From assembly GCA_030037575.1 (NCBI GenBank), contig JASHRB010000443.1, positions 1-7,191 on the forward strand: a stretch of DNA of 7,191 nucleotides. Direction: 5' to 3'. This stretch comes from Candidatus Sulfotelmatobacter sp. (GTDB lineage: Bacteria > Acidobacteriota > Terriglobia > Terriglobales > Acidobacteriaceae). Shown one piece after another: positions 1 to 7,084 of the stretch. How positions within the stretch are numbered: position 1 is the stretch's first letter; each line of letters starts with the position of its first letter. Under the pieces are notes generated by a model. It saw only the letters and a program-made list of their open reading frames with translations, was not told the DNA's origin and searched no databases. A program made the position numbers and the translations under genes.

Positions 1-1494
1 GTCTGGCGTGCGCGGGTCGAGCGGCGGCAGGCCCGGGGGGTTGTACAGTTGCGTAATTCCAGCGCCCCAGAAAATCTCACCGATGCCGGCAATGTTAGTG
101 GTGGTTGGCGACTGGGTTTCAAGCATATTGACCACATTTTCGGTCGTGCACTGGTTGTTCAGCCAGACCAGAGAAACGTCGTCTTCGGTGGGTCCGATGC
201 CGGTTGGATTCAGCGGTGACTCGGAATAGGGCAAGCAGCCGGCGTTCGCCGCAATTGTGGCCGGCGAAGTCGAGATGGGGTCGCCCGCGAAGGTTGAAAT
301 TCCCAGATAGTGCGAAGAGTCGATGGGGCTCTGCCCGTGCTTCGCGGTAATGACGATCAGCGTGGAATTTATCAATCCATTTTTTTTCAGCGCGCCCATC
401 ATCTCGCCGATCGAGAGATCAGCGAACTCGATTTCGCTGAGCAAGGAGGGGGTTGGGGTGCCTTGCCCGTCCAGATAACCTCCCGTGACGGTCGGACTGA
501 GACTTTTCTCGATCAATTTCTGGCCGACGCTCACCGACTGGAAGTTCATCCCGAACACCGCTGGTACGGGAGCCGGGGCGGAGCCGTTGTGCGTGCGGCC
601 GTCAATTTCATTCAGAATCGCATTGACCTTCAAAGTGTCGTAGCACTGAATGTTCTGGAAGCTGTTGGTCCAGGTGTCGGATGATGAGACGGCGCTCTGA
701 TCGGGCAAGGGGTTGCAACTGGTTGGGCCGACGCTTACCCCCGGCAGACTGACGGGAATGGAATTAATTTCGGGTGCGTAATAGTCGTCGACGTTGGTGC
801 CCTTCCCGGGGCCGTTTACCGAAGAATAGGAAGGATGCTTGTCCGACCAGGCCGTATATCCGCCGGCGGCGTGCACAACTCCGAAGATGGTATTGGTGCG
901 AACGAAGTTCCAGGGAAAAACCGGAGCGCAGCCCTGGGCCGGGTCGCGCACCAGCCGCTTGGGATTAATCGATTGCACTCCTCCATCCACTCCATTCGGA
1001 GCTCCTCCGTTCAGCAAACTCTGGTTGTAGTCGATGCCTTCATCGTACTCGGTGCTGGTTCCCGTCGGGGTGGTGTAGGGAACACAGGGACCGGCAGCCA
1101 GTCCATCGCCGGTGGTGACCGCCGGAGGATCAAGCGAACGATCATAGGCGTCATCATAAAACGCTCCCACGCTTCGCGGAGAACCTCCGCTCACCAGAGC
1201 CATCAACCCCGGAAACGAGTCAGACGGCTCCGAGGTGTAGGCGAAGAGATAATCGACGCCGGTTGGTTTCAGGGAAGCGATGTTCGGGCAATAGGGCTCA
1301 CCTCCATTCGTGGTGCTGATTCCGTTGGCGCAGTTGATGAAATCCAGGGCGTGCATGCCATCAATGCTGATGAGCAGAACGTGCTGAATGGAGTTGTGGT
1401 TGAACCCTGGGTTGGCCGAAGTTTGAGCAGACGAAGCCGCCAGCAAGAGCGCGGCTACGCAGAGTCCCATGGGGAGTCTGAGACAGCGATTCAT
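1..1494 (-). CDS. Secreted alkaline-phosphatase-superfamily (type I phosphodiesterase-like) protein, paralogue A, 3' end missing
   Basis: The minus-strand frame is open from ATG at 1494 to the window edge (498 codons, no stop). The N-terminus (MNRCLRLPMG, then LCVAALLLAASSAQ) is a signal peptide, probably cleaved near residue 23, so export is inferred. The core motifs of the superfamily are visible: LISIDGMHALDF (metal ligand D45), PSDSFPG (putative nucleophile S93), FGMNFQSV (about 314-321) and TAKHGQSPID (K385-H386). A block PYSESPLN..TGIG.TEDDVS follows at about 423-441. The sequence aligns along its whole length with the complete gene at 1776-3494, with about half or more of positions identical by eye. 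It stops at DPRTPD, equal to residues 478-483 of that paralogue, so roughly 90 residues including the DHGG motif should lie outside the window. A TCTCCTGGAG ribosome binding site precedes the start. The substrate is unknown; hydrolysis of a phosphate or sulfate ester is the family expectation, not shown. Confidence 0.9.
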   Translation of the reverse strand, partial: MNRCLRLPMGLCVAALLLAASSAQTSANPGFNHNSIQHVLLISIDGMHALDFINCANGISTTNGGEPYCPNIASLKPTGVDYLFAYTSEPSDSFPGLMALVSGGSPRSVGAFYDDAYDRSLDPPAVTTGDGLAAGPCVPYTTPTGTSTEYDEGIDYNQSLLNGGAPNGVDGGVQSINPKRLVRDPAQGCAPVFPWNFVRTNTIFGVVHAAGGYTAWSDKHPSYSSVNGPGKGTNVDDYYAPEINSIPVSLPGVSVGPTSCNPLPDQSAVSSSDTWTNSFQNIQCYDTLKVNAILNEIDGRTHNGSAPAPVPAVFGMNFQSVSVGQKLIEKSLSPTVTGGYLDGQGTPTPSLLSEIEFADLSIGEMMGALKKNGLINSTLIVITAKHGQSPIDSSHYLGISTFAGDPISTSPATIAANAGCLPYSESPLNPTGIGPTEDDVSLVWLNNQCTTENVVNMLETQSPTTTNIAGIGEIFWGAGITQLYNPPGLPPLDPRTPD

Positions 1495-1500
1495 AATATT

Positions 1501-1504
1501 CTCC
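1501..1504 (-). promoter_or_regulatory. Ribosome binding site of paralogue A
   Basis: On the minus strand GGAG (inside TCCTGGAG) lies 6 nt before ATG 1494. This supports that start and shows that paralogue A has its own translation signal. Confidence 0.6.
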
Positions 1505-1716
1505 AGGAGAGGGATTTGGAATCTACCGAGAGATATCAAAGCGGAATAAACGTGGGATGACGGCAGTGTTGCGCGTCTGTAAAAATATGAATAGCAAATC
1601 TTCAGCTTCCCGCCGGGAGTAGGGTAAACACCTGAACGCAGAGCCTCCGCCGTATGCCGAATCGGTTCCGCGCTTCTTGCCGGCGGCGAACAGGCCGCTC
1701 GAGATCGCGTGCGGGG

Positions 1717-1746
1717 AAAAGGAGCCGTGCACGCGGCTCCTTTTTT
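1717..1746. terminator. Strong hairpin terminator, bidirectional
   Basis: The sequence reads AAAA-GGAGCCG-TGCACG-CGGCTCC-TTTTTT. It has a perfect 7-bp GC-rich stem (1721-1727 with 1734-1740) that A:T pairs can extend to 11 bp. The stop codon of the 572-residue gene lies about 35 nt away on its upstream side, so this should terminate that minus-strand transcript, with a U4 tract. The longer T6 tract is on the plus strand, so termination of plus-strand transcription should be at least as efficient. Confidence 0.8.
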
Positions 1747-1775
1747 CTACTCACGAGTTTTCTACTCTACGAAGA

Positions 1776-3494
1776 CTATCGTGCAAGCTGAGCCATGACT
1801 TCGGACAACACTTGCGTGCCTTCCGCTTGGACGGCCTCCAGCAGCGCCGGACTCAAACCCAGCACCTTGACCATGGTCGGAGCCACCTGCCGGGTGGTGG
1901 TCGTCGTCGCCACGGTCCGCGCCGTGAAACCAGGATTCGCCACCAGCAATAGCACGTTGGTATCGTCATGCGCAAACCCGCCATGATCGCCAATCATCGC
2001 GGTGCTGCTCGAGTAGGTGACGCCGACATTCGGGGTTACGATAATGTCCGGAGTGCGAGGGTCTTCACCGGCTTCCCAGCCGCCAACGTTATAGTTCAGG
2101 GCGACGGTTGGGCCGTAATAGATCTCGCCCATCCCGATCTCGGTGGCATCGCTTTCCAGCATGTCGACCGCGGTGACTACGCTGACTCCCTTTTTTAACC
2201 ACAGCACCGAGACATCGTCTTCCGTGGCGCCGATACCGGTGGTGTTCAGCGGCGACTCAGAATAGGGAATGAGATCGCCCAACAGCGTGGCGGGCGTATC
2301 GGTTCCATCGGCCACGTACCGTGTGGGATCGATCGGCGATTCGCCGTGCTTCGCCGTGACAATGACCAGCGTATCGTTGTAAATGCCCGCCGTCTTGAGG
2401 GCAGCGACGATGTTGCCGATGCACGTATCGACGTACTCGATCTCACTCAGCAGTTCCGGGCTGGGCGTCGCGGCAGCGTCCTTGTATCCGCCTCCGCCCA
2501 CTCCCGCCTCGTACACCGATTCTCCAACATAGACGGCCTGAAAGTTCATGCCGAAGACCGCCGGAACCACCGCGGGGCCGCCCCAGTGCGTTTTGCCGGC
2601 AATCTCGTTCAGCAGGGCATAGACCTTGATCGCGTCGTAACACTGGATATTTTCGAAGCTGGCGTTCCACGCCGATGTGCCCAGTGGATCGCGGATCGGA
2701 TCGCAGGCCGCGCCGTCCAACGTCTTGATTCCCGGCAGGGGTACCACAGTCGAATTCACTTCCGGCGAATAGTAATCATCGAGTCCCTTGCCGCCCGGCC
2801 CGCCCACAAAAGAATACGAAGGATGTTTGTCAATCCAGGCCGTATAGCCGCCGGAGGCGTGAATCACACCAAACGCCGTATTGATCCGAATGAAATTCCA
2901 CGGGTACACCGGCGCGCAGCCGTTCTGCGGGTCGCGCTCCAGCTTCCGCGGATCTATGGAAGCAATTCCACCCTCGGTCAGCCCGGCGCCGGGTGCACCG
3001 CCATTCAGCTTGGTATCGTCGATATCAATGCCTTGGTCGTTGTCGGTGGTTGTTCCGAAGGGAGTGGCGTAAGCAAGACACGGCCCTGCCGCCAGGCCGG
3101 TGCCGGTGGTTTTCGCCGGCGCGTCGAGCGAGCGATCGTAGGCGACGTCGTAGTAAAGTCCAGTGGTTTTGGGTGTGCCGCCGGAAGCCAGCGCCGCCAT
3201 TCCCGGGAAAGAATCTGAAGGTTTGGAAGACTCAGTGTTTACGTAGTTGATCGCCGTCTGGCTTAAGCTGGTCAAATTCGGACAATACGGATTGCCGCTG
3301 TTTGCCCCGGCAATCCCGTGAGAACAATTATAGAAATCAACTGCGTGCATCCCATCGATGCTCAACAACAGAACATGCTTGATCTTGCCGGAGCCGACGA
3401 CGTTGGTTTGCGCCCCCGCTCCCGGCGTCGACATCAGAACCGAGGCCAGCATGCCGACCGCCAATACGAGTCCATTGCTCTTCACAGGAATCAT
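1776..3494 (-). CDS. Secreted alkaline-phosphatase-superfamily (type I phosphodiesterase-like) protein, paralogue B, complete
   Basis: A 572-residue protein from ATG 3494 to TAG at 1778-1776, with a GGAGG ribosome binding site 5 nt before the start. Residues 1-28 form a signal peptide ending GAGA/QT, so the enzyme is probably periplasmic or extracellular. Superfamily motifs in order: LLLSIDGMHAVDF (D47 as metal ligand), KPSDSFPG (S95 as likely nucleophile), FGMNFQAV (314-321), VTAKHGESPID (K382, H383), PYSESPLNTTGIGATEDDVS (410-429) and GDHGGFAHDDTNVLL (H504). The C-terminus (RQVAPTMVKVLGLSPALLEAVQAEGTQVL, split here as residues 535-550 and 551-563) is typical of bacterial proteins annotated as alkaline phosphatase family protein or nucleotide pyrophosphatase. 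Two features depart from classical phosphodiesterases: Lys replaces Asp in the usual DHG motif, and FGMNFQAV occupies the place of the usual DxxxH metal motif. The real substrate is therefore unknown. Seven cysteines follow the signal peptide, six shared with paralogue A. It lies 214 bp downstream of the propeller gene in the same orientation. Confidence 0.93.
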   Translation of the reverse strand: MIPVKSNGLVLAVGMLASVLMSTPGAGAQTNVVGSGKIKHVLLLSIDGMHAVDFYNCSHGIAGANSGNPYCPNLTSLSQTAINYVNTESSKPSDSFPGMAALASGGTPKTTGLYYDVAYDRSLDAPAKTTGTGLAAGPCLAYATPFGTTTDNDQGIDIDDTKLNGGAPGAGLTEGGIASIDPRKLERDPQNGCAPVYPWNFIRINTAFGVIHASGGYTAWIDKHPSYSFVGGPGGKGLDDYYSPEVNSTVVPLPGIKTLDGAACDPIRDPLGTSAWNASFENIQCYDAIKVYALLNEIAGKTHWGGPAVVPAVFGMNFQAVYVGESVYEAGVGGGGYKDAAATPSPELLSEIEYVDTCIGNIVAALKTAGIYNDTLVIVTAKHGESPIDPTRYVADGTDTPATLLGDLIPYSESPLNTTGIGATEDDVSVLWLKKGVSVVTAVDMLESDATEIGMGEIYYGPTVALNYNVGGWEAGEDPRTPDIIVTPNVGVTYSSSTAMIGDHGGFAHDDTNVLLLVANPGFTARTVATTTTTRQVAPTMVKVLGLSPALLEAVQAEGTQVLSEVMAQLAR

Positions 3495-3708
3495 AAGAAC
3501 CTCCGAGAAGGTACAGTATTGGCCGCCAATGTTGCGCCGCTGTTAATTCTCCGTGAAATTTCGTTCAGAGCGTGCAAGGTCGAGCAAAAGCCGGTGAAGT
3601 GATTGCCCGACCAACGGGGACGCGGGGAGGCAGATTTCGGCAGTGCGCACTTGCGCCCTTATGTGAATCGTCCCGAGAACGATGACCAAGCGGGCACAGG
3701 AGAAATCG
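3495..3708. other. Intergenic region between propeller gene and paralogue B
   Basis: This 214-bp gap holds the ribosome binding site of paralogue B at its left end. A small hairpin at 3667-3683 (minus-strand arms ATCGTTC and GGACGAT, loop TCG, one G-U pair) lies about 26 nt after the propeller stop. It has no U tract, so it is at best a weak terminator or RNA-stabilising structure. I see no convincing promoter, so the sequence does not settle whether paralogue B is co-transcribed with the propeller gene. Confidence 0.4.
3500..3504 (-). promoter_or_regulatory. Ribosome binding site of paralogue B
   Basis: GGAGG on the minus strand lies 5 nt upstream of ATG 3494. This near-consensus Shine-Dalgarno fixes the start and agrees with the signal peptide beginning at that codon. 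Confidence 0.75.
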
Positions 3709-6700
3709 CTACTGCGATTGCTCTTTCCCCGCGGGGAGCGGCGGCAGATTCTCCTTCTCGAGTTGCTGATTCAGCTGGGGCAGTGTGGATGTCCTGAAAG
3801 CGTTCCAGCTATGGGCGGCGGACTTGAAGGCGGCGCTCGCAGTCTGGAAGACTTCGATAGCCTGGGCGGGCAGGGCGCGATCGCTGCTGGCTACGACTCT
3901 CAGCGCCGCAGCCAGGCCGGTGTTGGCCGTCTCCAATCCGGCTGTTTCCGATAACGTGGAGCGGTCTTTGGCGCTTCCGGACAGAATGTCTCTGATTTTC
4001 TGCTGGGCTTCGCTCGCCCTGGCTTCCAGGCTGGCGCGGGCGGCGAGTTTCGGCTGCAAGTCGGACAACTGCTTTTGCACCGAGTTGATCTCGGCGAGAA
4101 GCCGGCGGCTTTGCATCGCCTGGGTAAAAATCTGTTGGCCGAGTTTCAGTTGTTGCTCCAATTCCTGCGCGGTTGCAGAGGACCGAGGGTCCATTTTGAC
4201 CGTGAGCGGTTGCCTCCAGGTTTTGCCGTCGACGGTCAGCCGGACTTCGTAGTTGCCCGGCACCGCGCGCGGACCCCGCGGGCTACCGTATTCGCTTCCA
4301 TCCTCCGGGCCTTCACCGCCGTCCCATGCCAGATCCCACACCACGCGGTGCATGCCTCCGGCTTTTTCGAGGAGCTGGGGCTTGGGCAACCAGCGCTGGG
4401 CGATGGGGAGCGGTGTGCGCTCCCCTTCTTTCTGATCCGTCGACGAAAAACTGCGCGTGAGATTGTGCCTGGCGTCGACGATTTCGAGTTCCACCTTTTG
4501 CGCTGGCGAATTGAGGTAGTAATCGATGATGGCGCCGTTCGGCGGATTCTCCGCGGTCGGTTCCTCGGGTGGGATGGGAGTGCCGGGGAACGAGTTGTTG
4601 TCTATGCGCACGGCGGTTGCCGGGCGATACAGAAATGTGTCTGCAGCTTTCAGCGCATCGCCTGCTTGACGCAGGGGCGCGATGTCGTCAAGAATCCAAA
4701 ACGAGCGGCCGTGCGTGGCTACGACCAGGTCGTCGCCGTGAATGGCCAGATCCGGCACGGATGTGATCGGGAGATTCAGTTGCAGCGATTGCCAGTTGGA
4801 ACCGTCATCGAAGGAGACGTAGATGCCGAATTCAGTGCCGGCGAACAGCAACCCGGGGCGGGTCGGATCCTGGCGGACGGCGTGCACGAATGCAGGTGAC
4901 GGAATACCGCTGGCGATCAGCTGCCAGGATTCTCCAAAGTTGCGCGTGCGATAAATCAACGGGGTGCGATCGTCGAGGCGGTGTCGTTCGACGGCGGCGT
5001 AAGCTTCTCCCCGGTTGAAGTGCGAGGCTTCGAGGAGCGAGATTTTGCTCCAGGGGCCGATGCCTTGCGGGGTTACCTTCTCCCAGGTTTTGGCGCCGTC
5101 GCGGGTGATGTAAATCAGACCGGTATCGCTGCCCGCCCAGATCAGGTCGGCATCCAGGGGTGAAGGCGCGATGGTGAAGACCACGCCGTATCCGCGCTGC
5201 ATCGCGTTTTCCACCGTTGCTTTTCCTTGGCTGTTCGCGTCCGGCTGCGCCCCGGTAAGGTCGGGGCTGATGGTTTGCCAGTGCAGTCCGCCGTCGATCG
5301 TCTTCATGACGTACTGCGTGCCCAGGTACAAGGTCTTCGGATCGGCGGGCGAGAACAAGAGGACCGGAGTCCATGGATCGCGATACTTGCGCCCGGCGAT
5401 TTCCGTGCCGAAGGTCGGGGACGGCCAGGGAGTGATGTTCTGACTGAACGAGGTGCGCAGGTCGAAACGGTCGACGCTTCCATAGACCCCGCGTAGATAG
5501 ATGATGTCGGGATGATTGGGATCGGGAGCAATGTAGCCGCTTTCGCTGTCACCGGCGGGAAACCAGTCGCGGGGCGTGATCTGGCCATGATCGGTACGGC
5601 TGAGCACGGCGGCGCTGCCGCTATCCTGCTGTGCGCCATAAACCACGTAAGGAAAACGGTTGTCGGTGATGACGTGATAGAGCTGCGCGGTGGGTTGATT
5701 GTACCAGGAGGTCCAGGTTTTGCCGTCGTCGAGGCTGATGGTGGTTCCCTGGTCGGTCGCCAGAACCATGCGCACGGAGTTTTTCGGATCGACCCAAATC
5801 TGGTGATAGTCGTCTCCGCCGGGAGCGCCGCGAACCACCGAGATTGTTTTGCCGCCGTCTTCGGAGCGATAGAGCGCAACGTTGGGCACATAGAACACGT
5901 CGGCGTGGTTGGGATCGATTGTGATATTGCCGAAGTACCAGGCTCGGCTGGTGAGGCGACGGTCGGCATTGGCGAGAGTCCAGGTATCGCCGCCGTCGTC
6001 GGAGCGGTAGAGACCGGATTTCTGCGCGGCATCGATGAGCGCGTAGACCCGCCGGCCGTTGGGCGAAACGGCCACGGCGGAGCGTCCCCAGTCTCCGTCG
6101 GGAAGGCCGGAACCGGTAAGCTGCGACCAGGAACGGCCTTCGTCTCGCGAGCGATAGATTCCGCCGCCCGGGCCGTCGAGGGGAGCGTACGTGCTCCACG
6201 GAGGACGATGCGTGTGCCAGGTGCAGGCGAACAGGAGGTTGGGCGATTCCGTCGCCATGGCCAAATCGGCAACGCCGATTTCGGGACCCTGATCGAGCAC
6301 TTTGCTCCAGTGCGCACCACCGTCGATCGACTTGAAGACGCCGCGTTCGGCGTTCGCGGCGTAGGCGTGACCGAGCACACCCACGTAGACCACGTTCGAG
6401 GCACGCGGGTCGATGACGATGCGGCTGACTTGCCGCGAATCGCTCAGGCCCACATTCTGCCAGGTCTGGCCGGCGTCGGTGGACCTGTAGACACCATCAC
6501 CAGAGGCGAGGTCGGAGCGAATGTCAGACTCGCCGGTGCCGGCATAAATCACTTTCGGATCGGAGGCCGCGACCGCCAGGGCTCCGAGGGAAGCGACCGG
6601 CTCGCGGTCGAAAATGGGATTCCAAACCATGCCCCCGTCGGTTGTCTTCCAGATTCCTCCGTCAACGCCGCCGAAGTAGAAGGTGGTGGCATCGCCCGGA

Positions 6701-6873
6701 ACTCCCGCGACGGCCACTGCACGTCCTCCGCGAAATGGGCCGATGAGCCGGTACTTGAGGCCGCCGAAAAGTTCGGCCGGTACAGACTGTGCGGCTGGAG
6801 CGATCCAGGCCACGCCGAGAAGCGAGGCCACGAGCATCGAAAGATTCCGCACGCCAAGCGAAGCTTTTTTCAT
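3709..6873 (-). CDS. Secreted Asp-box (BNR/sortilin-VPS10-like) beta-propeller protein with C-terminal coiled coil
   Basis: A 1054-residue protein from ATG 6873 to TAG 3711-3709. The N-terminus (MKKASLGVRN plus LSMLVASLLGVAWIAPAAQS) is a signal peptide, cleaved around residues 27-29. Eleven Asp-box motifs of the S/T-x-D-x-G-x-x-W type start near residues 77, 131, 182, 242, 291, 337, 380, 525, 590, 643 and 687 (for example STDAGQTW, SDDGGDTW, SLDDGKTW). These mark blades of one or two beta-propellers. VATHGRSFWILDDIAPLRQ (718-736) ends the propeller region and is typical of bacterial proteins annotated as WD40/YVTN/BNR-like, VPS10-domain or 'glycosyl hydrolase'. Residues about 785-895 look like a beta-sandwich (MHRVVWDLAWDG, VPGNYEVRLTVDG). 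Residues about 900-965 are a Gln/Glu/Leu-rich coiled coil. No glycosidase or protease active site is recognisable; a binding or scaffold role outside the cytoplasm is inferred. An in-frame TGA at 6879-6877 rules out an upstream start. No Shine-Dalgarno is visible. Confidence 0.93.
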   Translation of the reverse strand: MKKASLGVRNLSMLVASLLGVAWIAPAAQSVPAELFGGLKYRLIGPFRGGRAVAVAGVPGDATTFYFGGVDGGIWKTTDGGMVWNPIFDREPVASLGALAVAASDPKVIYAGTGESDIRSDLASGDGVYRSTDAGQTWQNVGLSDSRQVSRIVIDPRASNVVYVGVLGHAYAANAERGVFKSIDGGAHWSKVLDQGPEIGVADLAMATESPNLLFACTWHTHRPPWSTYAPLDGPGGGIYRSRDEGRSWSQLTGSGLPDGDWGRSAVAVSPNGRRVYALIDAAQKSGLYRSDDGGDTWTLANADRRLTSRAWYFGNITIDPNHADVFYVPNVALYRSEDGGKTISVVRGAPGGDDYHQIWVDPKNSVRMVLATDQGTTISLDDGKTWTSWYNQPTAQLYHVITDNRFPYVVYGAQQDSGSAAVLSRTDHGQITPRDWFPAGDSESGYIAPDPNHPDIIYLRGVYGSVDRFDLRTSFSQNITPWPSPTFGTEIAGRKYRDPWTPVLLFSPADPKTLYLGTQYVMKTIDGGLHWQTISPDLTGAQPDANSQGKATVENAMQRGYGVVFTIAPSPLDADLIWAGSDTGLIYITRDGAKTWEKVTPQGIGPWSKISLLEASHFNRGEAYAAVERHRLDDRTPLIYRTRNFGESWQLIASGIPSPAFVHAVRQDPTRPGLLFAGTEFGIYVSFDDGSNWQSLQLNLPITSVPDLAIHGDDLVVATHGRSFWILDDIAPLRQAGDALKAADTFLYRPATAVRIDNNSFPGTPIPPEEPTAENPPNGAIIDYYLNSPAQKVELEIVDARHNLTRSFSSTDQKEGERTPLPIAQRWLPKPQLLEKAGGMHRVVWDLAWDGGEGPEDGSEYGSPRGPRAVPGNYEVRLTVDGKTWRQPLTVKMDPRSSATAQELEQQLKLGQQIFTQAMQSRRLLAEINSVQKQLSDLQPKLAARASLEARASEAQQKIRDILSGSAKDRSTLSETAGLETANTGLAAALRVVASSDRALPAQAIEVFQTASAAFKSAAHSWNAFRTSTLPQLNQQLEKENLPPLPAGKEQSQ

Positions 6874-6883
6874 GGATCACAAC

Positions 6884-6889
6884 AGTGTA
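6884..6889 (-). promoter_or_regulatory. Possible -10 box upstream of the propeller gene
   Basis: TACACT on the minus strand would place the transcription start about 1-5 nt before ATG 6873, giving a nearly leaderless mRNA. That would fit the missing Shine-Dalgarno. The hexamer 17 nt upstream (TCAACC) is a poor -35 and lies inside the palindrome. This is a tentative call. Confidence 0.25.
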
Positions 6890-6890
6890 G

Positions 6891-6943
6891 CGGATGGGAG
6901 GGTAGTGGTTGAAAAGTGCTTTTCAACCACTACCGGATGGGAG
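6891..6943. repeat. Perfect 34-bp inverted repeat flanked by a 10-bp direct repeat
   Basis: The inverted repeat at 6901-6934 has arms GGTAGTGGTTGAAAA (6901-6915) and TTTTCAACCACTACC (6920-6934) with loop GTGC. The arms pair over all 15 positions. The decamer CGGATGGGAG occurs directly before it (6891-6900) and again at its end (6934-6943, sharing one base with the right arm). The layout looks like a tiny palindromic element with a target-site duplication. The position, 28 bp before the propeller start, also allows an operator or a 5'-UTR hairpin. No second copy was noticed in the window. Confidence 0.85.
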
Positions 6944-7084
6944 TTCGTTCTTGCAGAAAGCCAGTTCTGACAAAGCTATTGTGGCGGACACGATCTTCCG
7001 ACGGGTCCCGCAGGCAGTTTGCCGCATCACATGGGCGTGATTCGCCTCTCGCTGGATGGGGGAGAACCTTCAGCGGCCGTCGAA

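Larger units (their letters stand above)
1495..1775. other. Intergenic region between the two phosphatase-like paralogues
   Basis: These 281 bp separate the stop of the upstream gene (1776) from the start of paralogue A (1494). They hold the hairpin terminator at about 1717-1746 and the ribosome binding site at 1501-1504. The AT-richer part at about 1570-1600 is a plausible place for a paralogue A promoter, but I see no -35/-10 pair with good spacing. Short frames crossing this stretch show no coding character. Confidence 0.5.

Noticed and set aside
835..1560. Plus-strand open frame of 241 codons opposite paralogue A
   Set aside because: The minus-strand frame aligns along its length with paralogue B, so this is a shadow. 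Its translation is Arg/Gly/Ser-rich without recognisable domains.
1621..1670. Plus-strand text resembling part of a cyclic-di-GMP (GEMM) riboswitch (GGTAAACACC...ACGCAGAGCCTCC)
   Set aside because: The P2 hairpin with its GAAA tetraloop and the second helix with the GGGTTACC-like closing strand are absent. No plus-strand gene follows, so the similarity is probably chance. A covariance-model search would settle it.
1523..1732. Small minus-strand open frame (69 codons) between the paralogues
   Set aside because: Its start codon lies inside the terminator hairpin, there is no ribosome binding site, and the translation shows no hydrophobic or conserved pattern.
2346..3218. Plus-strand open frame of 290 codons opposite paralogue B
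   Set aside because: It lies fully antisense to a gene with conserved superfamily motifs and has Arg-rich, low-information composition and no good ribosome binding site.
5304..6404. Minus-strand open frame of 366 codons in another frame of the propeller gene
   Set aside because: It overlaps the real frame and consists of Pro/Ser/Arg/Thr-rich sequence typical of an out-of-frame reading.
5512..6912. Long plus-strand open frame (466 codons) opposite the propeller gene
   Set aside because: It is antisense to the N-terminal half of a protein with a signal peptide and regular Asp boxes. Its own translation shows no domain, and long antisense frames are common opposite GC-rich repeated codons.
7050..7075. 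Small hairpin CGCTGGA/TTCAGCG upstream of the rightward gene
   Set aside because: It is only 7 bp with one G-U pair and a 12-nt loop, with no flanking conserved motif. It is not distinguishable from chance.
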